From the NCBI GenBank assembly GCA_963662175.1, contig OY759215.1, positions 43,045,213 to 43,109,212 on the forward strand: a stretch of DNA of 64,000 nucleotides. The letters are read 5' to 3'. The translations under genes and the position numbers were made by a program. Of the stretch, positions 12,620 through 24,611 are shown in pieces. A model generated the notes under the pieces. It searched no databases and was not told where the DNA came from. It worked only from the letters and a program-made list of their open reading frames with translations. This DNA is from Aradus depressus. Lineage: Eukaryota > Arthropoda > Insecta > Hemiptera > Aradidae. The stretch's first letter is position 1; each line of letters begins with the position of its first letter.

Positions 12620-13160
12620 TTACTTTTTTATACCTATAATATAAGGAAGTATTGTAATCGTGCGAAAATTCGAGGTCGATGTTTATACGAATTTTCACGT
12701 TTCAGGGTCCACTGAATACGTTTTGACCATTTCCGTGATGATGTCCTGTGTGAATGTGAACTTTGTGAACGCTCTAAAGCAGAAACGATTGTAGCTATGA
12801 ACTTGAAATTAAGAATGAAGAAGTCTCATATGCTGACTTAGATCTGATTAAATTTTCGCCGAAATCGGAAGAGAATTGAGATCACTTTACTTTGGGGCCC
12901 AAGTACATTTTACAAGATATCGCTTATATTTATGATCTAATCAAAAATATTTTGAAATAATAATTGTAGAGAAAACTGAAAGACACCTTTTATATGACAT
13001 TTTTCGCAGGTCGCTCTGTCTGTCGGCATACCGAAAATCGTCCTGAAAGTTCGTTGAATATATTTTTTGGCGTTTCCTTCATTTACCCGAAGACGTTTAA
13101 TCCTATCGAAAAATTGGTTCTTACCAAAAAATTATCGTTATTAAATATGCCTCCTTTGAT
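12620..13160 (+). repeat. Family B repeat, nearly full length
   Basis: Starts with a hairpin TACTTTTTTATACCTATAAT then ATAAGGAAGTATTGTAATCG, followed by TTTCACGTTTCAGGGTCCAC, TTTTGACCATTTCCGTGATG, GATTAAATTTTCGCCGAAATC, AAACTGAAAGACACCTTTTA and CATTTACCCGAAGACGTTTAA blocks. Non-coding. Its first 80 bp resemble the inverse of the family A end. Confidence 0.82.
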
Positions 13161-13374
13161 TTGAGATAGAACCAATACGACCTATGTCATAGAGCACCAT
13201 ATGAATTTTCGCAGGAAATATATATATTTTTTTGGTCTAATAGACGATGCATTTGGCTATGTATTTACCACACATGGACGAGGACGGGGAGCGTAGGAGA
13301 GAACACCGGGGCACCCCGGTAATGTTTTAAATTGTATCACACAGCAAAGGTACGGGAGAGGTGCATGTGTCATG

Positions 13375-13960
13375 GGTGTTGCTAGGCTGTACGGTGTGTA
13401 AGGTGGGCCTTATATCGTTACCTTAATACTACAACTAGATAACTCTAAAATCGGCATGTATGGGATAATTGTACCGTTAGATGTATTTTGCAAGTTTCTT
13501 TGTTGTACTAGAAATAGACAACTCTAAAAAAATATGTTAAGAACTTATGTAAAAATGTCAGTAGGTCAATTTGGATCATTCTACAACGGCTGATTAAAAA
13601 AAAAAATATTTGTTTTTTTCTCAAAACTAAATTTTGAGATGTCTAGTTGTAGTATTAAGGTGACGATATCATAGGGGTTATTACTAGGCTGTATGATATG
13701 AGAAGGGGACCTATATCGTGGGGGTTGCTAGGCTGTATGGTATGGGAGAGAGACCTATATCATAAGCATTGCTAGGCTATACGGTGTGTAAGGTGGGCCT
13801 TATATCATAGGGGCTATTACTAGGCTGTATGATATGAGAGATGGACCTATATCATGGGGGTTACTAGGCTGTATGATATGGGAGGGGGACCTATATCGTG
13901 AGGTTGCTAGGCTGTATGATATGGGAGAGCGACCAATATCATAAGCGTTGCTAGGCTGTA
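13375..13960. repeat. Tandem array of about 45 bp, 8 diverged units
   Basis: Units contain GCTAGGCTGTA(T/C)G(G/A)TATG and CCTATATC. One unit lies left of the inserted MITE, the rest from 13665 to 13960. Confidence 0.82.
13416..13665. mobile_element. MITE interrupting the 45-bp tandem array
   Basis: Inverted ends share CCTTAATACTACAACTAGA exactly (13421-13439 and the inverse at 13642-13660); similarity extends outward with one mismatch. About 250 bp, no coding sequence. Flanking array units resume on the right at TATC, so it inserted into a pre-existing array. Confidence 0.72.
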
Positions 13961-14194
13961 CCAAGACTGGAAGCTGGTATGCTATGGGATGGTAGTGGTG
14001 TAGGTTTATTTTTACAGAGGGTCCCCTCCACGAGTGACGTCAATCCTGGCCTCCCAGACCAACTGTCGCCTTCCCGTCCGCACCTCCCAGCTCCCTCGGC
14101 TTCATCATCTCATCACAAAAGTTGGCCCTCAATCAACCTAGATTTATATCTAATAAAATAAGTTTCCACTCTCCCTCTAAGTCCTCCTTCACTC

Positions 14195-14490
14195 TTCTTA
14201 ATCCGATTTGACTGAAAATGTTTCTTACTAATAGCACTTTTGAATCCACGTCGACATATTCATTCTATATTCATGTTACTAGAGTTTTGAAGTTGAATCC
14301 TTCGTTTACTACCCTCTTTGCTTGGTAATCAATAGGCCTATTAGCCATTAAGAAACACATTTTCCTGTATTCATTAATTCGGGAGTTACCCTGTACAGAC
14401 AAACATACAGAAATGAAATTACGATGAAAACTTAACATAGATATGTATACCCGATTACATAACTGCCCGTATACTACGTATACCTGGGGA
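14195..14490 (+). repeat. Family A, 3' part with terminal hairpin
   Basis: One module, then the ATTACATAACTGCCCGTATACT and CGTATACCTGGGGAAGTACT end. Confidence 0.75.
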
Positions 14491-14519
14491 AGTACTAAAA
14501 TAATGATTTGGAAAAAAGA

Positions 14520-14830
14520 AACAGGCAGTAGATACAGTTCTTACTTATTCAGTATTTATGATGTAGGAATTGTTTCTTTTATCCTGATTGCTTGCACTAT
14601 TCATATTTAAAGAGATTTCAATATTATTGGTATCTTCTTATTTAGTTGTTATATTGCTTATTATGTACAATTCTTTACATAGATATTTTTTCTTATATTT
14701 TATTTTATATACCTAACTATAAGAATATTTATTTTGTAAAATAAATATATATAAAAAAAAAAAAAAAACACCCATTGCCATAGAGGTTGTAATATTTTGT
14801 GCAATAAAAGTTTATCTATCTATCTATTTA
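14520..14830 (+). repeat. Possible LINE 3' end with (TATC)n tail
   Basis: AT-rich sequence with a run of A and then GTGCAATAAAAGTTTATCTA and more TATC units at 14803-14828. A polyadenylation-like signal followed by short tandem units suggests a retroelement 3' end. No coding sequence remains. Confidence 0.35.
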
Positions 14831-14992
14831 TGATGTAGAATTATTTTAGATATATTCAGTTTAATTCTAAATATGTTTGAAACTTTTCAACAAATAAAAC
14901 TTTTTTTTTGCTTATGATGTCGATTTTGTCTAATTATATTCCGTTTTTGTTTTATATTTATTTAATTAAACGTATGCCAAAGTGTATACGCC

Positions 14993-15320
14993 GAGGGCGC
15001 CGGTAGCTCAGTGGTAAGCGAGCTTGCCTTCTGAGCTCAAGAACGTGGGTTCGAAATCCGAACGAGGCCCTTATTTTATTTTATCTGGGAGGTAAAATAA
15101 ACTTAAGCACGCCTTACTTCGGATGGGACGTTAAGCGATGGTCCCGAGCCTGTACGATGTCAGATACTCGTTGAAGACCCCTGCCCTAGGTGAATAAAAA
15201 TTTAGGCAAAATTCAGGACTCCCACAGTAGAGTCGGACTCTACCAGAGTGACAAAAGAGCGCTATGGTAGTAGTCGATACGACCTTGTAGTTAAAGCCCG
15301 GGCATGAGTCGTAAAACTTA
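14993..15320 (+). mobile_element. tRNA-derived SINE-1, full-length copy
   Basis: Head resembles a tRNA gene: box A TAGCTCAGTGG and box B GGTTCGAAATCC, spaced as in pol III promoters. A conserved body of about 250 bp follows (GGGACGTTAAGCGATGGTCC, GCGCTATGGTAGTAG, AAGCCCGGGCATGAGTC). The head lacks a tRNA 3' end and is fused to the body, so it is a SINE, not a tRNA gene. Other copies in this window are recognised by the same landmarks. Confidence 0.92.
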
Positions 15321-15734
15321 AAAGTGTATACGCCAATACAGACACTCAGTCCCACAAATCTACGTATTCCTTTTTATTGCTTTCAATTCGATATCACCAT
15401 CCTTACAATGACATCGATGGTCAATCCTTCTAAATATTGGCATGAGAAAAGTGCATTTCCTCGGAGTATGGAGTGTGGAGCCAGCTGTACAGAGGAGGGT
15501 TGAGAAGCTGAAGGAATGCAAGGAGGGGGCAGCGCGTGCCATCCCCCCTCCATGCCTGCATCCCATTACTCATTGTCGGTGCATTCCTGAACAGAACATC
15601 TGATCCTCAAACATCCCTCCATGCCAACTACCAACAGCACTATATACTAAGGAGACAAAACACCGGAGGTGGGAGGTAGAAAGGAGATTTATGTACCATA
15701 TATAGGTATAAAGAACTATACATCACTTCCATGT

Positions 15735-15988
15735 TCCAACATCACTTTTCTAAGTATGTATTCCCAGCTATACGAAGTATAGGGGTAGTTATGTAATAAA
15801 TCAGAAATTCTATGTTGAATTATCACCAAAATTTCAAAAACAATTCTCTGTCTAACTGTGTGTGTGGGTGTCTATGAACACGATAACTCCCGATAGAATG
15901 AATGTATCGACACGACATTTTATATGCATATACCCGAAATCCATTGATTTTCAGCGAAATCGGCCAATGGAAAAACCCATACTCTAGA
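15735..15988 (-). repeat. Family A, 3' part, cut by hAT insertion
   Basis: Begins with the hairpin (CCCAGCTATACGAAGTATAG) and one module, then stops where the hAT copy begins. Confidence 0.75.
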
Positions 15989-16555
15989 TCAGTGGTTATC
16001 AACCTTTTCATACCCACGGACCACTAGATTCCTTACCTGATCAATGGCGGACCAGTCATGGAATTCAGTCAAAGAGCAAAAAACCCAAAAGAGCGAAATA
16101 TGGCAAAAAGATCCAAGAAATGCGCATTAACCTTCAAACATTTATTATTTACTTACTATATTATAATTATTTCTTTAATTATTGTTATATTTACACAAAT
16201 TTTACCTTAATGACTCCCTTGATCTTGCATTTCGTTTGAAAGTTTTTCAATATTTGGCTGCCAAGAAGTCAAAGCCAATCTCAATGGAGCATTCGAATTT
16301 AATAATCGGTTGCGATTTTTATTCTTGATGACAGTTAATGTTGAAAACGCTCTTTCACAAAGATATGTGGAATGAAAAGGGAGAAGAAGTTTTAATGCCC
16401 TTTTACTGAGTAGTGGACTTTCAACAAGCAACCGGACCCAAAACTAATTAATTTTGTTATTTATAAGACAAATCTCAATGCTTTAGCTTTATTTTTTAGT
16501 TTTTTTATTATTATGCCGAAAGGCTGAAATATTTCGCGGACCACAAGTGGTGAAT
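15989..16555 (-). mobile_element. Broken hAT element with transposase C-terminal fragment
   Basis: The left end reads CAGTGGTTATCAACC, a typical hAT terminus, and is followed by CCACGGACCAC. The minus frame 16207-16431 encodes YLCERAFSTLTVIKNKNRNR and LRLALTSWQPNIEKL, the hAT dimerisation domain of ZBED-like transposases. On the right, CGCGGACCACAAGT (16536-16549) is the inner part of the other end, but the final CCACTG is missing and a SINE fragment begins at 16563. It is an internally deleted, right-truncated, inactive copy inserted in a family A repeat. Confidence 0.78.
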
Positions 16556-16562
16556 GATGAAT

Positions 16563-16686
16563 AAAAGCTTAGGGTAGGCAACATTTATGTCTCCCTTAGT
16601 AGAGTCGGGCTCATGTCCACCAGAGTGACAAAGAGCGCTCTGGTAGTAGGCGATATGACCTCATAGTTAAAGCCCGGGTTTAAATC
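16563..16686 (+). mobile_element. SINE-1, 3' half
   Basis: Only the last 120 bp of the body (TAGAGTCGGGCTCATGTCCA to AAGCCCGGG). It starts where the broken hAT element ends. Confidence 0.85.
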
Positions 16687-16734
16687 AACAGGTATTAACA
16701 GGAAAAGGAGAGATCAGACTTGTGGGACAAAAAA

Positions 16735-16800
16735 ACAAACTTGTAGTATTTCTGCCAAGCTTTCGGCACTCAATGTGCCTTCTTCAAATATAAATGTGCC
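16735..16800. repeat. Short retroelement-end relic
   Basis: GCCAAGCTTTCGGCACTCAA followed by TGTGCCTTCTTCA, the GAAGAAGGC...CCGAAAGC pattern seen near Penelope-like or other retroelement ends. Nothing else of the element is visible. Confidence 0.35.
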
Positions 16801-17206
16801 TATATTGACATATATACATGTAAATATATGATGACACGCTCATTTACTGAAACTATCATATATCTTTACATGTGTCTATCTGTGGAATCGTAGCTCCAAG
16901 ACGACTGTCCCGATTTCAAAGCGGTTTTTTCGTTTCAAAAGCTGGTATTTGCGAGATGGTTCTTAGCCATGTTTGGTGGAAATTGGGTATGCCGTCTCCA
17001 AGATATTCAGGTTTCATCAAAACCTATGTAGGGATCTCGGCCTCTATTACAGCTAGAGACTTGGAGCTCAAATGTTTATAAGGCCAAGCCGCCCCCCCCC
17101 CAAAAAAAAAAAAAACTCTCTCCACCAAGGTTTCAGTAAAAAAAAAAAACGAATGTACCAAAAAAATTGTTTTCTCTTATTTTTGTTCAAAAAAAGTTAT
17201 TTATAG

Positions 17207-17540
17207 GTTAGGTTTTATAACTCATGCCCGGGCTTTAACTACGAGGTCATATCGCCTACTACCAGAGCGCTCTTTCGTCACTCTGGTGGACATGAGCCCG
17301 ACTCTACTGTGAGAGTCCTAAATTTTGCCTACCCTAAATTTTTATTCACCTAGGGTAGGGGTCTTTAACGAGTACCTGACATCGTACAGGCTCGAGACCA
17401 TCGCTTAACGTCCCATCCAAAGGACGGCGTGCTTAAGTTTATTTTTACCTCCCAGATAAAATAAACTAAGGGCCTCGGTCGGGTTACGAACCCGAGCTCA
17501 GAAGGCAAGCACGCATACCACTGAGCTACCGGCGCCCTCG
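17207..17540 (-). mobile_element. SINE-1, full-length, AACCT tail
   Basis: Complete body and tRNA-like head in reverse. The box B area has lost about 10 bases. Its 3' tail on the minus strand is TATAAAACCTAACC. Confidence 0.93.
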
Positions 17541-17959
17541 TTATTTATATTTATTATTATTAGTTTTCATTATGTTCTTACCTCCGAGTCAATTTTCGTA
17601 CTACTTCATATACCCGAATGTACTAAAGTAAAAATGGACACATGAACCCTCATCAAAAAGAACCTGCGCGTTTCCTATCGTTGAATAGCTCTATAGCTCT
17701 AGTCTAAATCAAAATTGCCAAACTCTAAAATATATATACAGGTTATTCCCTTACCTAAAAGTGTGCTCTATTTCAAAAGTTCCCTGTGCAACGCCAAAAG
17801 CATGTTAAATTGGACAGAACTGTTCTTTGCTCCACTTTCTAAAAGCGGAGCTCACTTTCCATTTCTGTGACAATCTTTGATTTGATATGGTGAGAAATCA
17901 CAGAGTCCAAACGACTGCCATAGTCCAAGATACAAGATTTATATGAAAAAAAGTCATCA

Positions 17960-18535
17960 GTGGATCACCCGCAATGTAGGTACGTCCCCAGCACAAATTT
18001 ATTATTTAAATTGTCGCTCTTCCCCCAAAACCACTTGTGGGCTAAAAATCAATAGTTTGCAAATAGTGGCTTCTGAACATACTAAATTTCCGTTCAGACA
18101 ATTATCGCGGAAAATTAATAGATGAGTTCCTTTTGTGGGTTTGAATTTAAATATAAAATTTCATGTTGAAACATCGGCAGTTATTGGGATTTTTTAGTTG
18201 AGTCCCCTCTGACCCTACCGCTTCCACCCTATTCCAATAAAAATTCTAAAGACTCATTAAAGTTTTTATGTTAAGCCTCCACCTAATCCCCCCTACTTTC
18301 TTTTGACAGATTTCGCTGAAAATCAATATATGTCGTCCTTATCGGGGTTCTCAATACACATATAAAATTTTGTGTCGATACATTCCTTCTATCGAGAGTT
18401 ATAATGTTCACAGATGCAGGAAGAAATTTTTTTTTTTTTCATTTTTGAAAACATGAAATTGCGGTGAAAATTAAACATAGATTTCAGACCGATTACATAA
18501 CTTCCCCTATACATCATATAGCTGAGGAAGTTAAT
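17960..18535 (+). repeat. Family A, nearly full length
   Basis: First block, two modules and the terminal hairpin CCCCTATACATCATATAGCT are present. The 60-codon frame at its start is chance. Confidence 0.8.
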
Positions 18536-18785
18536 CGACATCTAAAACTCAGTTCTTACTCAACCCGTGCCTAATTAATTATATCATGTAATTATGCTAT
18601 TAGTTAATTCCTACAATTTATTATTCCTATTACTTAATTAATCCCTAATAATAAATATATCCAATTAATTATTTATATTAGGCAATTTTCTCAATAATAT
18701 CCTTGATAAATTGATCCCTTCTATCAATTACTTATAATTAGTTAATTATTTCAAATAACGTTCTAAAATATACTTGATTTTTTGG

Positions 18786-18862
18786 GGTTCCGGTGGCCGA
18801 ATGGATACACGACCTCGATTTCGAGAAGTGTTGGGTCCAGGGTTCGAATTCTGACGATAACA
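18786..18862 (+). repeat. tRNA-like sequence (Leu/Ser type), pseudogene or SINE head
   Basis: GTGGCCGAATGG fits box A of a class II tRNA and GGTTCGAATTC fits box B, 50 bp on. A CTCGATTTCGAG stem lies between. Acceptor-stem pairing is poor and no body is shared with the other SINEs, so a functional tRNA is unlikely. Confidence 0.5.
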
Positions 18863-18964
18863 ATAATGTAAACTTTTTGAAGTTATATTTCTTATGATAG
18901 ATTTTAGGAATGGAGTGGCCTACTGGTAGATAGCCCATCGATTTAATTAGCATCTACCTGATTT

Positions 18965-19345
18965 CGAGCGCCGACTGCTTTGACTGAAAATCAATTGGCT
19001 TATTCAGGGACTAAGCAATCCGGATTCGGATCAATATATTCATTATACCAGCAGTTATTGGTTTTTTGAGTTGAGTATCCCAAAAATTAATAGGTGTCGT
19101 CCTTATTGGGTCCTGGAACTACATATATAAAATTTCGAGACATTAATCGCTCTGGCAATCATTGGGGCTTTTACATTTTCGTTTTCCCTCCAAAGCCAAT
19201 CCGTTTGGGCTAAAACTCAATAGTTGACTTACATAGTGGCCTCTGAATCCTCATACTAAGTATTGTATCGATAAATTCATTCATATCGGCAGTTATTCGG
19301 GTACTTGAATCGAGTTCCCATTTCCGCCGAACCAGACTATTCCTT
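18965..19345 (+). repeat. Family A, rearranged copy
   Basis: Modules and first-block pieces in altered order, just before the 72-75 bp array. Confidence 0.62.
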
Positions 19346-19374
19346 GGTTAGTTATCTTTCGGCCGAGTATGAGT

Positions 19375-20350
19375 TATTGCCATAGCGAAGTTATTACAGT
19401 TTTATACAAAAGCTACTGTTGCCTCGGTTAGTAGACTGATATGAGTTATTGCCAAAGAGAAGTTATGACAATGTTTTGCACAATAACTCCGGTTACCTTA
19501 GTTAGTTATCAATCGGGCTAGTATGAGTTATTGCCATAGCGAAGTTATTACAGTTTTATACAAAAGCTACTGTTGTCTTTGTTAGATGAATGATGTGAGT
19601 TACTGCCACAGCGAAGTTATTATTACAGTTTTGTACAAAAGCTACTGTTGTCTTTGTTAGATGACTGATGTGAGTTACTGCCACAGCGAAGTTATTACAG
19701 TTTTGTACAAAAGCTACTGTTGTCTTTGATAGATGACTGATGTGAGTTACTGCCACAGCGGAGTTATTACAGTTTTGTACAAAAGCTACTGTTGTCTTTG
19801 TTAGATGAATGATGTGAGTTACTGCCACAGCGAAGTTATTACAGTTTTGTACAAAAGCTACTGTTGTCTTTGATAGATGACTGATGTGAGTTATTGCCAC
19901 AGCGAAGTTATTATTACAGTTTTGTACAAAAGCTACTGTTGTCTTTGTTAGATGACTGATGTGAGTTACTGCCACAGCGAAGTTATTATTACAGTTTTGT
20001 ACAAAAGCTACTGTTGTCTTTGTTAGATGAATGATGTGAGCTACTGCCACAGCGAAGTTATTATTACAGTTTTGTACAAAAGCTACTGTTGTCTTTGTTA
20101 GATGAATGATGTGAGTTACTGCCACAGCGAAGTTATTATTACAGTTTTGTACAAAAGCTACTGTTGCCTTGATTAGATGACTGGTAGAGTTATTGCCACA
20201 GAGAAGTTATGACAATGTTTTGCACAATAGCTACAGTTGCGTTAGTTAGTTATCTTTCGGTTTAGTATGAGTTATTGCCACAGCGAAGTTATTACAGTTT
20301 TCTAAAAAAGCTACTGTTGCCTTGATTAGATGACTGGTATGAGTTACTGA
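19375..20350. repeat. 72-75 bp tandem array, about 13 units
   Basis: Unit landmark AAAAGCTACTGTTG, with GTGAGTTACTGCCACAGCGA between. Inner units (19560-20160) are 95% alike or better by eye; outer ones are diverged, as expected from unequal exchange. A 189-codon minus frame with 24-25 residue repeats is a consequence of the period; no start context, signal peptide or flanking exon supports a gene. Confidence 0.95.
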
Positions 20351-20696
20351 CAATGCCCAATCCAACTGTATTTATTGGCGACCTTTCGCTAATCAACTCA
20401 ACAATAGACAATGTGCTCAAGGCCAATTTGTACAGTACAACTGAGTGATTCACACTGAAAATATGTTACATTATTCAGGCAGCCTTGTATTTGTGTACAC
20501 CGACGGTGACACGACATAACCTATTTATGTGCTTACCAACATCTTACTGGTATTTTCACTTACGTAGTGTAGAGGAAATTACGTAATCAAGCAAAAATTC
20601 GCCATTGAGTTTTCACCGGTATTTCACATCACCCTCATATGAAATTTCGAACACCATGTCGAGCAAAATATAACTTTTAAATAATAATCTTCTTGA

Positions 20697-20894
20697 GTTA
20701 GTTATTGTGACTCATGCCCGGGCTTTAACTATGAGATCATATCGCCTACTACCAATACGGCCTTCCGTCAGCCTGGTGGACACGAGCCCGACAACACAGT
20801 GGGAACTTTAAATGTTGCCTACCAAGGTCTGTTTACCAAGAGTCTCGGCTGGGTTTCTAACTCGCGATCCTGTCCTATACCTACGGGCGCCGAC
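20697..20894 (-). mobile_element. SINE-1, internally deleted
   Basis: Retains the 3' body and a rough tRNA-like head, but lacks the middle of the body. Confidence 0.8.
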
Positions 20895-21354
20895 TAATCT
20901 CCTTGATTACACTTTTCATTTTCACATTGATGCATCAAAATAATTCATATTAATCATTTAAATATCATTAAATTTTAGACTTGAAAAAGAGAACTGGAAA
21001 AATGTGTACTTGTACACCATAAAAAAGGGAGAGGATCTGTTATATCGTGTTCCTTGAAACCCATAGCAGAAATAACCCTAGTGGTACATTCTGGGGTCAT
21101 ACATGACGTACTCTTAGATGGAGCTAGATAGCCATGAAATGTATCCTGGGATTTCCTGAAATAGAAGGAAACGAAGAAATATGTTAAACAAGGAAAGAGT
21201 CAACATGGAGAACGATAGGGTCTGAGCCCTTTCTAATTCTGTCATATGATACATGTAACAACAGAGGTCAGAAGGTCTCACATCTCGGAAGATGGACAAC
21301 ACAGGTTATCCACAGTAAGAACATAGATGGCGAAGTACTCAGAGTAGGCAACAG

Positions 21355-21725
21355 ATTCGCACACGATAACTCCCGATAGAATGAATATATCGACACAAAA
21401 TTTTATGTGAAAGAACACCATAAAGACGATGCTGATAAGGAAGGGGCTTAAACCCAAAACTCTAATAACTGCCAATGTAATGAATGTGTTGACGTTAAAC
21501 TTCATATTTAAATTTATATCCCCACAAGAACGTATTTCATCAATATTCCTAGAATTCAGCTGAAGGGGAGAGTTCAACTCAAAAACTTCAATAACTGCAG
21601 ATATAATGAATGTATCCGCACAAATATAAGTATGAAGATTCAGAAGCCTCAACTATTGATTTTTAGTCAAAACGATAGATTGATTTTGAAAACTTAATTA
21701 ATTCGTGCTGGGAAGTACACTACCC
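21355..21725 (-). repeat. Family A, reverse, no hairpin
   Basis: Three modules in reverse and the first block (AATTAATTCGTGCTGGGAAGTACA). Confidence 0.75.
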
Positions 21726-21744
21726 AGTGAATTTTTTCAGAATT

Positions 21745-21968
21745 CCTTCAAGGCAATCGGATCAGAAAACTCTTTCTCTTTCATTCCTTTAAGGCAATGG
21801 GATCAGGAACCTCTTTCTCGTTCAGTCCTTTAAGGCAATGGGATCAGGAATCTCTTTCTCGTTCATTCCTTTAAGACAATGGGATCAGGAACCTCCTTCT
21901 CGTTCAGTCCTTTAAGGCAATGGGATCAGAAATATCTTTCTCGTTCAGTCCTTTAAGGCAATAGAATC
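21745..21968. repeat. 41-bp tandem array, 5-6 units
   Basis: Unit contains CCTTTAAGGCAATGGGATCA followed by GGAACCTCTTTCTCGTTCA. Units differ at a few positions. Confidence 0.92.
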
Positions 21969-22384
21969 TCTAATGAGACAGTCCTTACATAATAATGAGA
22001 GATGTCGACAATATATTACAAGACAAAATTGAGCCGAAGTGGAGCAGATCTCACTCAGCGGCTCATTTTATGATTTAACCAAAGCCTCCATATTACCTTG
22101 TCATCCAAGAAGGAAGGTTTTATGAATCAAAGTTTTACAACATGGTGAAGCAGGACAAGTGAATGTTTAAGAAGAGGCCAGACGAGGCTGTTTAGAATAA
22201 TGCCTCCTTAACCCAGGTTTACTGACTCTATAATACCTATTCCAGGTTAATATACCTAATTAGAATACTCCATGTCAGTGTTATAAACATAACCAACCAT
22301 CTAATAAATAATTTTATTAATACACACTTTCTGAAAGACTGAGATAAAAATATCTGTGATGAGACATGGAGAAAAGATAGTCGG

Positions 22385-22980
22385 TGAATCGCTAGCCACG
22401 TACTTCCCCACAACGAATTAATCAATTAATTTTTCACTTCCCCTCTAAAACCAATCGAACCTTTGCGCTAATATTCAATAGTTGACTTACAAAGAGGCTT
22501 CTAAATCATACTAAATGTTGTGTGGATGAATTCGTTACATTGGCAGTTATTAGGGCTCCTTTTTAGGTTTTGACTTTAAATATGAAATTTCATGTCGATA
22601 CTTTCATACTATCGATAGTTATTAGAGTTTTTATGTTAAGCCTCCCCCCCTTTTCATGGATCAACTCGGATAAAAAACAATAGGTGTCATCGTTAAAGAT
22701 TTCTGCATTTACATATAAAATTTCGTGCGATATATTCATCCTATCGGAAGTTATCGTGCTAAGTAATCGGTGAATCGCTAACAATGTACTTCCCCAGCAC
22801 GAATTACTCAATAATTTTTTCGCTCTGTCTCCAAAACCAATCGACCGGTTGGGCTAAAAATCAATTGTGGTCTTAGATAGAGGCAGTTATTGGGTTTTTT
22901 TTTATACAAACATATGATTTTTTTTTTCATTTTTGAAATTAAGGCCTGAACACAAGAAATTCCAGTGAAATATAATCCCG
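22385..22980 (+). repeat. Family A, two copies in tandem
   Basis: A copy with two modules is followed at 22768 by the first block of another, which is 3' truncated by a SINE-1. Confidence 0.76.
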
Positions 22981-22987
22981 AAATATA

Positions 22988-23183
22988 GGTCCCAAGCTTG
23001 TACTATGTCAGGTACTCGTTAAATACTCCTACCTTTGGGAATAAAAATTTAGGATAGACAAAAAGGACTCTCATGGTAGAATCAGGCACTCATGTCCACC
23101 AGAGTGATGAAAAAGCGCCCTGATAGTACGCCTACTATATGACCTTGTAGTTAAAGCCCGGGCATGAGTCATAATAACTAACT
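22988..23183 (+). mobile_element. SINE-1, 5'-truncated
   Basis: Begins in the middle of the body and runs to the GAGTCATAATAACTAACT tail, the second of two tail types. Confidence 0.85.
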
Positions 23184-23714
23184 TCTAGTTATATTAAATA
23201 ATATATATGCTATAACTTCGAAATTGAAATGAAAGTATATTAATACAAACTTCACTTTGCAAGAGATAGAAACTAAATGTGCCATTTTTGCACCAAAATG
23301 ATCTATATAGACAAATACATAGTTATTTGTGCTGAGATACAATCTAACCTCGTCTAGACGCAGTTAAGTGAATATATAGATAATTTTGGTGAAAAAATAA
23401 TATTAGTAATATTTATTTTCGTTAAACCATAATATGGTTATTAGATACGTTATACAACGTTGTATATCAAAACAGCTTAAAAAATATACAGATCAACCTA
23501 TATTAAATCCAAGAATACAAACGCATATAAGTCAAATAATAATACTTTTTTTTTTATAAATAAATAATAGAAGATATATGAATATCAAATTCCTATTACA
23601 ATAGGATATAACATTGTTCTTTGACAAGAATGGCATTTTAGATCTTTAAGCCATTCGAGGCTACAAATTTTTATTTTTTCTGCTCATTTTTAATGTTCAG
23701 TTATTAAAGGCTAT

Positions 23715-24005
23715 CAATTTCGGTGAATCACCGACAATGTACTTCCTCAACAAGAATTAATCAATTAAGTTTCTGCTCTCCCTCTAAAAGAGATTGAACA
23801 TTTGCGCTAAAAATCAATAGTTGGGCTCCTGAATCCTGATACTAAATGTTTTCATTGGCAGTTATAAGAGTTTTCCGACTCGAGCCCCCCCCCCCCTCTC
23901 TTCCTTTGTCTACGGCCGATTTCACGAAAAATTAATAGGTCATATCCTTATCGAGGTCTCAAATTTACGTATGAAATTTCGTTTCAATACAATGACAGTT
24001 TTTTC
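23715..24005 (+). repeat. Family A, 5' part
   Basis: First block and one module. Confidence 0.7.
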
Positions 24006-24027
24006 CAGTTTTTGTATTTATAGAATT

Positions 24028-24157
24028 ATTATTTTATCATACCAAACAAAATTATACGAGTAAAATAACAGGCATAATATAATGTAAACATAATGCAGTC
24101 TTATTTTATCATACTATAATAGTATTATACGAGTAAAATAATAGACATACTATAATG
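24028..24157. repeat. Two-copy tandem repeat of about 80 bp
   Basis: Two AT-rich copies contain TTATTTTATCATAC and ATTATACGAGTAAAATAA, with a few differences. Non-coding. Confidence 0.7.
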
Positions 24158-24357
24158 TTAACAGTCGAATAACCCTCCTGAGAGGGCGAGCGGTAATAGT
24201 ACAAGCTATCGACCCCCTAAAAACTCACAAAGTCTCAGCATTGGGAAATTAAACAAATCATTTTCGAGATGGGGAAGTACATTGGTGGTGATTCATCGAC
24301 GACTTCGATAATTATTAAATAGTTGAAAACTAAAATATCTCTTTTTGATAAGTCTGG

Positions 24358-24558
24358 ACTTAAAATACGAGGTCATATATCGCCTACTACCAGTTTAGTT
24401 AGGGTATTCTTCAACAAATACCTGACATTGCACAGGCTCGGGACTAAAAAGGATGACGTGCTCTTCCCTATGTCATAAAAATTAAACTTAAGTCTTCAGC
24501 AGGTTTTGAACCCACGATTTTGAGCAAAGTAGGTAAGCACGCTACCTCTGTGCTAACT
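24358..24558 (-). mobile_element. SINE-1, diverged copy with internal deletion
   Basis: Landmarks CGCCTACTACCAG and a worn tRNA-like head are present in reverse, with a missing middle section. Confidence 0.75.
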
Positions 24559-24611
24559 TATCTCTTCAGAAACAATAAACTATATAATTCCTAGTTGGTA
24601 TAATTTAGTTT

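Noticed and set aside
14993..15070. tRNA gene
   Set aside because: Boxes A and B are present but the sequence is fused to a dispersed SINE body and lacks a sound acceptor stem; the same holds for the other SINE heads.
19556..20125. 189-codon minus-strand repeat protein
   Set aside because: Explained by the array period. No start context or homology; kept only as a low-interest observation.
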